From positions 1-34,700 of the forward strand of contig WFPK01000033.1 in the NCBI GenBank assembly GCA_015487555.1: a stretch of DNA of 34,700 nucleotides, written 5' to 3'. The notes under the pieces are model-generated. The model made no database searches. It was not told where the DNA came from and was given only the letters and a program-made list of their open reading frames with translations. The DNA is from Phycisphaerales bacterium. Its GTDB lineage: Bacteria; Planctomycetota; Phycisphaerae; Phycisphaerales; UBA1924. Below, piece after piece: positions 22,935 through 32,279 of this stretch (its first letter is position 1; each line of letters opens with the position of its first letter). A program made the translations under genes and the position numbers.

Positions 22935-24602
22935 TCAACCCTGCCAATCCGCAACATCCGCCGCTTCAAGCACTTCGCTCAAAATCTCACGATGATTGGC
23001 ACAGCGCGGGCACTTGTGCTGACCGCCGAGTTTGCCCTTGGCATCGAGCCAACGGTGAAAAGTGCCCATCGGCATGGGGGTAATCGTCGGGGATGCCATC
23101 CCGACGCCTTGGGATCGCTTGGTCGTGTAGTCCACATTCTCCGTCTTGACCGTCTCGTCGAAGACCTCGCCGAAGTGTCGGAGCTCGTCGGGGCTCGGCT
23201 TGGACGCAAACTCCACCGCCACCTCGAGCCCAGCCTTGTTGGTGGTGGACGGATACACCGGCGCTGCGGTGAACTCCCCGATGCTCAACCCCGTCGCAGC
23301 GACCGCAGCCGACACACCATGTTCGATGTGCTCGCCGATGAGGTTCTCACCAAAGGCATTGATAAAGTGGCGATGCCGACCCACGATCCGCACCCGCGCC
23401 GCCCCATCGCCCGCGCGGAACGAGCCGTCGGGCTGTGTCCCATCGGGGATCGAATCAAACTCGACCACATCGCCGATCACATAGCGCCAAAGCCCCGCAT
23501 TGGTCGTCATCACGACGACATATTTCTGTCCCTTCTCGACCTGCCAGCAGGTGAAGACTTCGGGATCATCATCGTCGATCTGGTTGAGTGGGACGAACTC
23601 GTAGAAGATGCCGTTGTCGGTCAAGAGGCGCATCGCCGGGTCATCATCGAGGTCCTGGATCGCAATGAATCCTTCGGACGCCGGGTAGAGCTCGTGTCGG
23701 CATGGGAAATCGAGATCAGGATCACCCGAAAACGCCCGGCACATCCGTTCGATGAAGGGGACATAGTTGACGCCGCCATGGACAAACACTTCAAGGTTCG
23801 GCCAGACATCCCGAGCGCAGGTCGCCTTCTGCCCGCGCTCATTGGCCAGCTCGATCACGCGGTCAATCAGCACCAACGCCCACGAGGGCATGCCCGAAAT
23901 GAACCGGATGTCCTGATCGACCGCCAGCTGGGCCATCGCTTCGATCTTGCTGGGCCAATGATCCATCAGCGCCACTTCTGGCCCGGGCGAATAGATCATC
24001 GACAAAGGCCATTTGATCAAAGGCGTCACCAACCCCGACAAATCACCCGTCGCGATCCCATGTTCGTTGAAATCCAGATTCGTCGAGCCACCAAGAAACA
24101 AGCACCGCCCGCCCATAATCCGCTCGGGATGCACGCCCCGATTGAGCATGTGGGCGAAGATATCCAATGATGCGAGGTAGTTCGATCGCATCATCGCATC
24201 GGTGACGGGGATGTATTTATCGCCCGCGGTGGTGCCCGAGGTCTGGGCGAAATGCATCACCTTGCCGGGCCAGAGCACATCGGGCACACCCTTTTCGCGC
24301 ATATCAATGATGTCATCTTGGAATGCGTACCAATCCGCGATCGACAGTGCCTCACGGAAAGCGGACAACTGATCGGACTGCCCGAGCACCTTGCCAAAGC
24401 AACACCGTTTGCCGATGCGGGTGTCTTTGCATGTTTCGATGAGTTTGTTGAGCTCTTTGAGCTGGATTGCTTGGGTGTTGGTCTTCCAATACTCAACATT
24501 GTTGAGTTTTCGGCGCCGGGCTTCGACGCGGGCATGGAGCGCGACGCCGACGAGACTCGTCGCGGTGTGCTTGGCGTTGGGTGTGGGTGCGTTGGTGCGC
24601 AT
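22935..24602 (-). CDS. GH3-family acyl-adenylating amido synthetase-like protein
   Basis: The 555-residue protein belongs to the GH3 branch of the ANL (acyl-adenylate) enzymes, named from plant auxin-amino-acid synthetases. The three ATP/AMP motifs are visible: SGTTAGDKYIP (about 120-130), YPASEGFIA, and LWRYVIGDVVEF with the FINAFGENLIGEH segment. It should activate a carboxylic acid with ATP and join it to an amine or amino acid; the substrates in bacteria are unknown. The C-terminal HRWLDAKGKLGGQHKCPRC carries a CxxC not usual at this site. It begins 17 bases after the alpha/beta hydrolase gene and is probably cotranscribed with it. Confidence 0.9.
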   Translation of the reverse strand: MRTNAPTPNAKHTATSLVGVALHARVEARRRKLNNVEYWKTNTQAIQLKELNKLIETCKDTRIGKRCCFGKVLGQSDQLSAFREALSIADWYAFQDDIIDMREKGVPDVLWPGKVMHFAQTSGTTAGDKYIPVTDAMMRSNYLASLDIFAHMLNRGVHPERIMGGRCLFLGGSTNLDFNEHGIATGDLSGLVTPLIKWPLSMIYSPGPEVALMDHWPSKIEAMAQLAVDQDIRFISGMPSWALVLIDRVIELANERGQKATCARDVWPNLEVFVHGGVNYVPFIERMCRAFSGDPDLDFPCRHELYPASEGFIAIQDLDDDPAMRLLTDNGIFYEFVPLNQIDDDDPEVFTCWQVEKGQKYVVVMTTNAGLWRYVIGDVVEFDSIPDGTQPDGSFRAGDGAARVRIVGRHRHFINAFGENLIGEHIEHGVSAAVAATGLSIGEFTAAPVYPSTTNKAGLEVAVEFASKPSPDELRHFGEVFDETVKTENVDYTTKRSQGVGMASPTITPMPMGTFHRWLDAKGKLGGQHKCPRCANHREILSEVLEAADVADWQG

Positions 24603-24619
24603 GGGATGACTCGCGGGGA

Positions 24620-25465
24620 CTACTTTCCAAACTGTCCATCAGCTTCGAGCTCATCGAAAAAGCTGTGCATCGCATCGCCGAACCCGATCGGCGATTCGAT
24701 CATCGGCGCGTGCCCACAATCATCGAGCCAATGCAGCTTGGCGTTGGGCATCAGCTCTCGAAACCCTTGCCCGGCGCTCGGAGGCGTGACGATGTCTTTC
24801 TTGCCCCAGATCAACAGCGTCTTCTGCATGATGTCGGCCAGATCGTCGGTCATATTGTCGCGCCGGGCGCTCTTGGAGAGCTTGACCATCGCCCGGGCCC
24901 CGCCTCGCTCGTTGAGCAGCTCGAAAGCACGATCGACATCGTTGGGATCCATCTTCGATTTGTCGTAGAACAGCTCGCCGATCTTCTCGACCAGCCATTC
25001 GCGCGTCGGGCGCACTGGTGCGCCCTTGACGACGGTTCGTTCGATCAACCCGCTCGAACCGGCGAGCACCAGGGCGTGGACGAGCTCTGGGCGTTCGTGG
25101 GTCACCCGCAGCGCGACATGCCCGCCGAAGGAGTTGCCGACGAGGATCGCAGGTTCGCCGATCTCCCGATCGAGAAACTGCATGGTCATCGCCGAAACGG
25201 CAGAGAGCGAACAATCGACGCCTCTGAGCTCGAGCAGCGGGACTTCGAGGGTAATGCAGCGCACACGCGATGCGATGCGATCAACGACCTTGCCCCAGTG
25301 TTCGTTGAGCCCGACGAGCCCATGCAGAAACACGATGGGCATACCCGAGCCGCACTCGACGACATCGGCCGGGATGCGTTTGCCGCTGAGCCCTGCAAGC
25401 TCGACCGTTCGGGTGGTGCGCTCGAACGCTGTTGTCTGGGAACCTGCTGTGCTCAACTCACCCAT
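24620..25465 (-). CDS. Alpha/beta hydrolase
   Basis: The 281-residue enzyme has the oxyanion strand IVFLHGLVGLNEHW (45-58), nucleophile elbow GNSFGG (S112), acid D224 in WGKKDIVTPP and histidine H252 in CGHAPM: a complete Ser-Asp-His triad. It resembles C-C-bond or ester hydrolases of the MhpC/BphD/haloperoxidase group. Substrate is unknown. I use the ATG at 25465; the frame extends to a TTG at 25543 with little similarity to the family. It is followed after 17 bases by the GH3 gene, which suggests one enzyme makes and the other cleaves a related acyl compound. Confidence 0.88.
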   Translation of the reverse strand: MGELSTAGSQTTAFERTTRTVELAGLSGKRIPADVVECGSGMPIVFLHGLVGLNEHWGKVVDRIASRVRCITLEVPLLELRGVDCSLSAVSAMTMQFLDREIGEPAILVGNSFGGHVALRVTHERPELVHALVLAGSSGLIERTVVKGAPVRPTREWLVEKIGELFYDKSKMDPNDVDRAFELLNERGGARAMVKLSKSARRDNMTDDLADIMQKTLLIWGKKDIVTPPSAGQGFRELMPNAKLHWLDDCGHAPMIESPIGFGDAMHSFFDELEADGQFGK

Positions 25466-25599
25466 CTCCGCTGTGCGTGTCCAACGCGTGTTCTCTGTCG
25501 TACCTGATATGGTAGTACGCACTATCCTCAGAGGCACATCCAAGCGCGTTTTCGCTGCCCCTCATCATCTTTTCATGTCAATATCGAGAAAAAAGAGGG

Positions 25600-26355
25600 T
25601 TACGCTTCTTCAACTCGCCCGTCAATCAGCCGAATCACCCGGTCGCTCTTGGCTGCGATCCGCTCGTCGTGCGTCACCATGACCAATGTCAGCCCGGCAT
25701 CTCTGCGGTGCTCGATGATCGCATCGAGGATCGACTCGCCGGTTTTGAGATCCAGATTCCCCGTTGGTTCATCCGCCAACAACAAGCTCGGCTCATTGAT
25801 GAGCGCCCGGGCAATCGCCACGCGTTGGCGCTCGCCCCCGGAGAGCTCTGCCGGGCGATGCTTCAAACGATGACTCAACCCGAACCGATCCAAAAGCCCC
25901 GATGCCCGATCGACGATCTGCTTGCGATGGGCGCGGTATCCCAATCGTCCATATTTGATCATCCCCCCCACGGTCACATTCTCAAGCACGCTCAGCTCGG
26001 GAAGCAGATGATAAAACTGGAACACAAACCCGATATCATCCGCCCGGTACCGATCGAGCGCCCGCTTGCTCTCCTGTGTCAGCTCTCGATCACGGAACTG
26101 CACCGATGCTGAGCGTTCTGTTTTTTTATCCGGTCGATCGAGCCCGCCGATCAGGTGGAGGAGTGTGCTCTTTCCGCTGCCGGAGGCTCCCAGAATCGTC
26201 ACCCATTCGCCTTGCTTGACATCCAAATCCACCCCATGCAGCACCGGCACCTTGACACGCCCAAGCGTATAGGTCTTGTGCACAGCGCGCACCGACAAGA
26301 TCGGTTCCGATCGAACCACTGATCCCGTCTCACGCTCTTGCATCTGTATGCCCAT
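25600..26355 (-). CDS. lolD: ABC transporter ATP-binding protein, LolD/MacB type
   Basis: The 251-residue ATPase has Walker [10 protein letters not shown] (56-64), the Q loop in [18 protein letters not shown], signature LSGGERQR (171-178), Walker B LLLADEPT and the MVTHDE switch histidine. The [11 protein letters not shown] and DLKTGESIL segments are typical of the LolD/MacB group. With the permease encoded 9 bases upstream it should drive extraction of lipoproteins from the inner membrane or a related export. Relatives with this short linker and KKTERSASV insertion are usually grouped with LolD; the exact cargo is inferred. Confidence 0.9.
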   Translation of the reverse strand: MGIQMQERETGSVVRSEPILSVRAVHKTYTLGRVKVPVLHGVDLDVKQGEWVTILGASGSGKSTLLHLIGGLDRPDKKTERSASVQFRDRELTQESKRALDRYRADDIGFVFQFYHLLPELSVLENVTVGGMIKYGRLGYRAHRKQIVDRASGLLDRFGLSHRLKHRPAELSGGERQRVAIARALINEPSLLLADEPTGNLDLKTGESILDAIIEHRRDAGLTLVMVTHDERIAAKSDRVIRLIDGRVEEA

Positions 26356-26364
26356 GCCTATTGC

Positions 26365-27936
26365 CTATTCAAATCGTAATGCCTTCACCGGATCCATCCG
26401 TGCGCTATGCACCGCCGGGATCGCAGCCCCGAGCACGCAAGTCAATATCCCAACCACAAACACAATCACCGCCTTGCTCGGATCGACCGCGCTTGGAATC
26501 TCGACAAAGTAGTACTGGCGTGGGTCCCAGATGACCAGGCCAAAGGTTCGTCCCATCCAATCGTGGATGGCGTTGATGTTGAGCACGACCCAGTACCCAA
26601 CCGCAGTCCCCGTCACCGAACCCACGATCCCGATCGAGGCGCCGTATCGAATCCAAAGCCACGCGATGCCCGGCGTCGAAGCCCCCAGCGCCCGCAAGAC
26701 CCCGATGTCCTTGGTCTTCTCCGTGGCCATCGACCAGAAGATCGCCAGCACCAAGAACACGGTCGTAAATGACACAATCCCAAAGATGAACAACACCAGC
26801 CCGGTTTCCTTCTTCACCGCACTAATCATCGTCCGATTCAGATCTTCCCAGGTCTTGATCTGGTGCCTCATGTTGACCGCATCGGGCACCTGTCCGGGGT
26901 GGGCATCTGCAAACTGAGCATAAATCTCGCGCACCCGCTGGCGGACTGCTTCGAGCTCTGCCCCATCGACCCCGCGCACCAGCACCGTCGTCACCCGCGC
27001 CGGATCGACCCCGATGATCTCTTTCATCTTTGGGCCGATCTCGCCCGTCACCGGATTGACCTCGATAGCAAAGGGGTTCTCATCATCGCGCACCAGCTCG
27101 ACCTTCGCCGCCTCATCGAGCCGGAGCATCCGCTGGATCACATCCAAAGGCACAAAGATCGTCCCCTGGTCCACCTCGTACAACCCGGATTGGAACTCAT
27201 TGGCGATCGGGATCGTCCGCGTCACCGGATCAATCGGCCGCCCCGACGAATCCAACGCCAGAATCGTCAGCCCGACCTGGCCCTGAAGGAACATCCGCTG
27301 ATTCAAGAACTCCACGCCCCCATCGGGCTGGGCCCGAACGGGCGTGCCGGGGTAGTACCCGCCCCAGATTTTTCGATCATTGAGCCCCGTCACCTCGATC
27401 CCAAGCACGCCTGCGGGCTCGACGACCCCAGTGATCGGGTCTGGGCGTGTCATGGAAATGCCGTTGCTCAGAACCTGGGCAAAGAGCTCAGCGTTCTCAG
27501 GCGCGAGCCGAATGTCCTCGCCCTCGTGATCCTTCGATGTCGGCTCATCAATCGGTTTCCACCACAGCGTATCGGCAAACCCGGTCACCTCCGAATAGCT
27601 CCTCGGCTCGATGCCCTTGATCGAGATCAGCTCGACCCGGTCATCGGGGAGCTTGATCAACCCAAAGGTCTCAATCGTCGGCGATGCCGAATCAATCAAC
27701 TCATCGGCTTCGAGACGCTCGATCAGATCATCATAATACGCAAATCCAACATTGGGCCAGACAATCGCCACATCGCCGACGAGTGTTTTTCCCGATGCGA
27801 TGAGCGTCTTGAGAAACCCGCCCATCACCGACCAGGTAATCAGGATCGTCGCCACCGAGAGCATCACCGCCGCCATTGCAAGCATGGGCATGACCTTGCG
27901 GGTCAGGTATTTTTTGGTGAGCAATGCTTGATACAC
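26365..27936 (-). CDS. ABC transporter permease, LolC/LolE (FtsX) family
   Basis: The 523-residue protein has the LolC/E/MacB arrangement: an N-terminal helix (PMLAMAAVMLSVATILITW), a large extracytoplasmic domain of some 330 residues and three C-terminal helices (LVLFIFGIVSFTTVFLVLAI, IGIVGSVTGTAVGYWVV and AVIVFVVGILTCVLGAAIP), ending in DPVKALRFE. Between helices is the conserved TKDIGVLRALGAS loop that contacts the ATPase. The start is GTG at 27936. It is the first gene of a two-gene operon with LolD. Only one permease gene is present, so a homodimer is likely, as in single-permease Lol systems. Confidence 0.9.
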   Translation of the reverse strand: MYQALLTKKYLTRKVMPMLAMAAVMLSVATILITWSVMGGFLKTLIASGKTLVGDVAIVWPNVGFAYYDDLIERLEADELIDSASPTIETFGLIKLPDDRVELISIKGIEPRSYSEVTGFADTLWWKPIDEPTSKDHEGEDIRLAPENAELFAQVLSNGISMTRPDPITGVVEPAGVLGIEVTGLNDRKIWGGYYPGTPVRAQPDGGVEFLNQRMFLQGQVGLTILALDSSGRPIDPVTRTIPIANEFQSGLYEVDQGTIFVPLDVIQRMLRLDEAAKVELVRDDENPFAIEVNPVTGEIGPKMKEIIGVDPARVTTVLVRGVDGAELEAVRQRVREIYAQFADAHPGQVPDAVNMRHQIKTWEDLNRTMISAVKKETGLVLFIFGIVSFTTVFLVLAIFWSMATEKTKDIGVLRALGASTPGIAWLWIRYGASIGIVGSVTGTAVGYWVVLNINAIHDWMGRTFGLVIWDPRQYYFVEIPSAVDPSKAVIVFVVGILTCVLGAAIPAVHSARMDPVKALRFE

Positions 27937-27945
27937 GGGATCAGT

Positions 27946-28109
27946 CTAGGCGGTGTCTGATGGCTCAACATCCCATCGGGTGCCACGACTCGCCGTCTTC
28001 GGCGCAGTCGTGCTTTGGTTTTCCGCCATCAAAGAACACGACTGCGCCCTTCGGGCGAGTCGTGGCACCCAGATTCGGATTGATAAACGAGCCGTCAGAC
28101 ACGACCTAG
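27946..28109. repeat. Composite nested palindrome with GGGTGCCAC/ACTCGCC family, copy 2
   Basis: Outer arms of 21 bases (27946-27966 and 28089-28109) match at 18 positions. They enclose gggtgccacgactcgcc (27978 on) and its complement ending at 28070. The inner part matches the element at 6958-7082 but with a G-C pair where that one has T-A. It lies upstream of the LolC-type gene. The whole gap from 27937 to 28415 has no gene; the segment 28191-28415 shows only a poly-T/A hairpin near 28305-28320. Confidence 0.85.
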
Positions 28110-28131
28110 GCCGATTCTGTCGGCTCGCAAA

Positions 28132-28190
28132 ATCTCCTCCCCCGAGCTTCTCGGGGAGATGGCTGCGTCTTCGCAGCCGGCGGGGGTCTT
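28132..28190. repeat. Double-hairpin repeat CCCCGAG-CTCGGGG / GGCTGCG-CGCAGCC
   Basis: ccccgag (28140-28146) pairs with ctcgggg (28150-28156), and ggctgcg (28161-28167) pairs with cgcagcc (28172-28178). They are flanked by ctcctccc and ggcgggggt, which can also pair. This looks like another intergenic repeat family, seen once in this window. Confidence 0.75.
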
Positions 28191-28415
28191 CTCGGTTGTC
28201 CATGTGCTTGGAACAAAGGGAAAAACAGAGCAAGCCCCCCTCCGCACCCCTCCGCCTTACTTCGCCTCACTTCGTTCAGCACCTCCCCCGAAAGCCCGGA
28301 GAAAGATGTGTTTTTCGAAAAAAACGAGCTGGTAGACTATCCCAGCCCTTCTGCCCGCGCGGGTCGGTCAACCTGCCCAATCCCCGCCCAATCCCCGCCA
28401 TCTTCTTCCCAAAGG

Positions 28416-30503
28416 CTATCGCCAAAGATTGTTCGACCGATCCAGATCAGGCAATACCCCATCGGGATCGAGCTCGATCGACTCGATCTTGCGCCCACCG
28501 GTCTCAATCCCCGCCCGCCATCGGCTCGTCTGGTGCCAGATCTCGACGGGCAACTCAACAATCTCGCTCGATCCATCCTCATAGACAACCCGCATCCGCA
28601 CGGGCATGACCATCTCGCCGAGGTTGTCGAGCACCACAATCGCCCCGAGCTCTTCCCCCGCATCGACCATCCGAACCCCGGCGATCGCCTGATCGAGCGT
28701 GGAGGGCTCGAGGAACCACCCGCGCCAGAACCAGTTCAGATCCATCCCGCTGCCGTCCTCCATCGCCCGGAAAAAATCCGCAGGCTGGGGATGCTTGAAC
28801 GACCACCGACGCATGTACCCATCGAAAGCATCATCGAAGCGCTCGGGCCCAAGAATATATTCGCGCAGCAGGTACAACCCGTACCCGGGTTTGCGATACA
28901 TCAATCGCCCAACCCACCGTGGCCAGGCGCGATCGGGAGCTGTCACGATCGGCTGAGAGTTGGGTTCCCAGCCGAGCTCGATCGTCTGCCGCATCGCCTG
29001 CGCGATATCCACCGCCTGCCCCTTCCACTTGGCCCGCGAATAGAAGTTGATAAAAGTATCAAACCCTTCGTCTTGCCACATATACCGTCGCTCGTCGGTG
29101 TTGATGACCATCGGGAACCAGTTGTGCCCGACCTCATGATCCGTCACGCCGAACATGCCGTCATGATTGGTGCGTCCGCCACAGAAGATGATTCCGGGAT
29201 ATTCCATCCCACCTTCTGGGCCGTTGATGTTGGACATGACGGGGTAGGGGTAGGGAAACAGGAAGTCGGAATAGAACTCGATCGAATGTTTGAGTACGCG
29301 CGTCGATCCGCCTTCGGGATGGGTGTTGATCCACGCGGTCGCTTCCTTTGGATAAAACGATTGGCAGAGCACCTTGGTGGGCGTGCGATAGACATCAACG
29401 ATGTCGGCCTTGCATGCATCCCAGATGAACGCATCGGATGCAGCCCATGCGAAGGTCCGCGCATTGTTGATTCTGAACTTCCATGTCAGCTCGTCTGGCT
29501 CGCCCAACGCGCTGGCGACGCCGGGGCGGATCGCATCGGTGCCGACCTCTTCGGGCTTGACGATCCACACGGGCTCATCGGACTCCATCGCCAGTTTCAA
29601 CCGATCTTGCTGGGTCTGCGTGAGCACCTCGTCAGCATTGAGAAGCTCGCCCGATCCGGCGACGAGGTATTCACGAGGCACGGTGATCGACACATGGTAG
29701 TTGCCAAAGTCGGTGTAGAACTCGCCGCTGCCAAGATACGGCAGGGTGTTCCACCCGTGCACATCGTCGTACTTGGCAACCTGAGGGAACCACTGGGCGA
29801 TCTCAAATATTTTGCCCTGCTCGACCTCTTCCGATCCCATTCGGCGAAGGTGAGGCGGGATCGTAAAGACGAAGTCCATATCGAACATAAAGATTTCGCC
29901 GGGCTTGATCCCGATGGGCAAATCGATGCGTCCGAGCGTGTCATAGACCTTCATTTCGAGCAGCTCGCCACCGGTCGAGTTGACCGTGCGGATGGATGAA
30001 ATCGCATACCCGCCATCGAAATCGTCTTCGAGCATCTTCATCACCGACCCGGGCGTGCGCGATCTGGTGCCGATCGAATCGGTGTGGAAGAGATTTTGTT
30101 CGAGGTTCATCCAGAGGTAGTCGAGCACATGAGGCGAGTTGTTGTGATATGCCACCGTCATCGTCGCAGCGATCGTCCCGGTCTCGGGGTCTAATCGGGC
30201 TTCGATCTGGTAGTCTGTGCGCTGCTGCCAGTAGTCTGGGCCGGGGAATCCTGAGCCCAGCCGCATCTCGGAGGGGGTTGGCCAATCGATCTGTCTGAAG
30301 ACATTCTCGCCCGCGTCTCCACCCGCCCGGCGGTACTTCGCATCGACCGCCCCGACCGAAAGCGAACTCCCGATCCCGCCCCCACCACCACGCGAACCCG
30401 ATCTCACAGCCGAATCACCCGCACACCCGCTACCGGTCAGCACACCGACCAACAACGCACACGACATCAACAACGAAACCAATCGCCCAGCATCAAACTT
30501 CAT
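28416..30503 (-). CDS. M1-family zinc metallopeptidase lipoprotein
   Basis: The 695-residue product is exported and lipidated: signal LLMSCALLVGVLTGSGC with the lipobox cysteine at 27. A beta-rich N-terminal domain follows. The zinc site HEVGH is at 456-460, with the third ligand E479 (DEGF) exactly 19 residues after H460, as in M1 aminopeptidases, and GGMEYP (431-436) stands for the GxMEN exopeptidase loop. The tyrosine/transition-state region (KPGYGLYLLREYILG) is also present. It should cleave peptides at the cell surface or in the periplasm. GGAGG lies 7 bases before the ATG at 30503. It is long for a planctomycete lipoprotein but normal for M1. Confidence 0.93.
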   Translation of the reverse strand: MKFDAGRLVSLLMSCALLVGVLTGSGCAGDSAVRSGSRGGGGGIGSSLSVGAVDAKYRRAGGDAGENVFRQIDWPTPSEMRLGSGFPGPDYWQQRTDYQIEARLDPETGTIAATMTVAYHNNSPHVLDYLWMNLEQNLFHTDSIGTRSRTPGSVMKMLEDDFDGGYAISSIRTVNSTGGELLEMKVYDTLGRIDLPIGIKPGEIFMFDMDFVFTIPPHLRRMGSEEVEQGKIFEIAQWFPQVAKYDDVHGWNTLPYLGSGEFYTDFGNYHVSITVPREYLVAGSGELLNADEVLTQTQQDRLKLAMESDEPVWIVKPEEVGTDAIRPGVASALGEPDELTWKFRINNARTFAWAASDAFIWDACKADIVDVYRTPTKVLCQSFYPKEATAWINTHPEGGSTRVLKHSIEFYSDFLFPYPYPVMSNINGPEGGMEYPGIIFCGGRTNHDGMFGVTDHEVGHNWFPMVINTDERRYMWQDEGFDTFINFYSRAKWKGQAVDIAQAMRQTIELGWEPNSQPIVTAPDRAWPRWVGRLMYRKPGYGLYLLREYILGPERFDDAFDGYMRRWSFKHPQPADFFRAMEDGSGMDLNWFWRGWFLEPSTLDQAIAGVRMVDAGEELGAIVVLDNLGEMVMPVRMRVVYEDGSSEIVELPVEIWHQTSRWRAGIETGGRKIESIELDPDGVLPDLDRSNNLWR

Positions 30504-30610
30504 CGGCATGCCTCCAGCCCCCACATAGGATCAACAATCGATCCCAAGCGTAGCCCAAACGAGCCCCGATTGCACTTCTTGGCATTCCTCCTTCCCTGAC
30601 AACCCGATCT

Positions 30611-32179
30611 TTACAGCTTGCGATCCAAAAGCCGATACTGCACCGCCTCGCCGATATGCTCAGCCTTGACCGCATCACTCCCCCCGATATCCGAAATCGT
30701 CAATGCGATCCGCCGAATCTTGTCATACGCCCGGGCACTCAATCCAAGCTGGGTCATCGCCTGCTCTAATAAGGTCTTGGCCCCGTCATCGAGCGCCATA
30801 ATCACATCCAACTCGCGCCCCCTCAATCGCGCGTTGGGGATTTCGCCCTGGCGTTTGATCGATCGCGCCCTCGCCCTGGCCACCATCTCGCGCATGGTTG
30901 CTGTGTCCGTCCCCGTCGCCTTCTTGCTCAGCTCAGCCCAAGGGACTGCTGGCGCTTCGACATGCAGATCAATCCGGTCGAGCAAAGGCCCAGACAACCG
31001 CGACAAATACCGCTCCATCTCCCGCAATCCGACCTCGCCGGGCGCGACATCGCCCTTCGGCGTCGGATTCATCGCAGCAACCAACATAAACGACGCTGGG
31101 AACTTCACTGTGCCGTGCGATCGAGCGATCGTCACCACATGATCCTCCATCGGCTGGCGCATCGTCTCCAAGACATTGCGCGAGAACTCGGGGAGCTCGT
31201 CGAGGAACAGAATCCCATGATGGGCCAACGAAATCTCGCCCGCCCGTGGGACCACCCCACCGCCGACGATCGCGGGTGAGCTGGCGGTATGGTGAGGCGT
31301 GCGTACCGGGCGCGACGACACCAACCCCCGCGCACTATCCAAAAGCCCCGCGCTCGAATACACCCGCGTCACCTCGATCGCCTGGCCCGGGGTCATCGGA
31401 GGCATGATCCCAGGCAATGCCTTGGCCATCATCGTCTTGCCCGTGCCCGCCGGGCCGAGCATCACGATGTTGTGCTGACCCGCAGCTGCGATCACCAGCG
31501 CCCGCTTGACCGATTCCTGCCCCTTGATCTCCGCAAAATCAACCGGCGCAACCGTCTCTTCAAGCATCGCAGCGACATCGGCTGTTGGGCAGGGCTCCAA
31601 ATCCAACGACCCGTTCATCAGCCCCACCACCTGCGACAAGCTCGACACCCCGAACACCCGCACCCCCTCGACCACCGACGCCTCGGCTGCGTTTTCACTG
31701 GGCACCACCACCGCATCGAGCCCCATGCTCTTGGCCAATGACACCATCGCGATCACGCCTCGGATCGGGCGGATGCGCCCATCGAGGGCCAGCTCTCCAG
31801 CAATCAACGCTCGGCGAGGATCAAGCCCGATTGCTTCATCCTCGAAGCACACCCCGCCTCCACCAACCGCTGCGACCTGGCGCACCGGGTGAATCACGCC
31901 ATTGGCGACCATCACCCCCACCGCGATCGGCAGGTCATACATCGGCCCCTCTTTGCGCACATCCGCCGGCGCCAGATTAATCAGCGTCCGCCCCGCGGGC
32001 ATCGGGTATCCACTATTGCCCATCGCCGAGCGAACCCGCTCGATGGACTCACGCACCGCTGCATCGGGAAGCCCCACCACCACTTCCTTCTGAAGCTGCG
32101 ACTCGTCAAGATCAATCTCGATCTCGACGACCTGTGCGTCGATCCCCTGTAACAAGAAGCTGCGAATCTTGGGTACCAT
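30611..32179 (-). CDS. ComM/YifB-type Mg-chelatase-like AAA+ ATPase
   Basis: The 522-residue protein has the three-part ComM layout: a Lon-like ChlI N-terminal domain (EVVVGLPDAAVRESIERVRSA), an AAA core with Walker A GPAGTGKT (242-249) and LFLDELPEFSRNVLE, and a C-terminal Mg-chelatase part (LSARAYDKIRRIALTISDI). ComM is a helicase that promotes branch migration during recombination of taken-up DNA. Residues 101-122 (VAAVGGGGVCFEDE and following) look like an insertion compared with typical ComM. The start at 32179 matches the family (MVPKIRSFLLQGIDA). A 75-base longer frame is unlikely. Confidence 0.93.
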   Translation of the reverse strand: MVPKIRSFLLQGIDAQVVEIEIDLDESQLQKEVVVGLPDAAVRESIERVRSAMGNSGYPMPAGRTLINLAPADVRKEGPMYDLPIAVGVMVANGVIHPVRQVAAVGGGGVCFEDEAIGLDPRRALIAGELALDGRIRPIRGVIAMVSLAKSMGLDAVVVPSENAAEASVVEGVRVFGVSSLSQVVGLMNGSLDLEPCPTADVAAMLEETVAPVDFAEIKGQESVKRALVIAAAGQHNIVMLGPAGTGKTMMAKALPGIMPPMTPGQAIEVTRVYSSAGLLDSARGLVSSRPVRTPHHTASSPAIVGGGVVPRAGEISLAHHGILFLDELPEFSRNVLETMRQPMEDHVVTIARSHGTVKFPASFMLVAAMNPTPKGDVAPGEVGLREMERYLSRLSGPLLDRIDLHVEAPAVPWAELSKKATGTDTATMREMVARARARSIKRQGEIPNARLRGRELDVIMALDDGAKTLLEQAMTQLGLSARAYDKIRRIALTISDIGGSDAVKAEHIGEAVQYRLLDRKL

Positions 32180-32279
32180 ACACCGAAAATAACAACACCC
32201 GAACGGATTGTCAAGCCGCTTGTTCGGGAATTGGCCGCAATTTCTTGCCTGCAACCCTATCTATTTATGGAATCACAGT

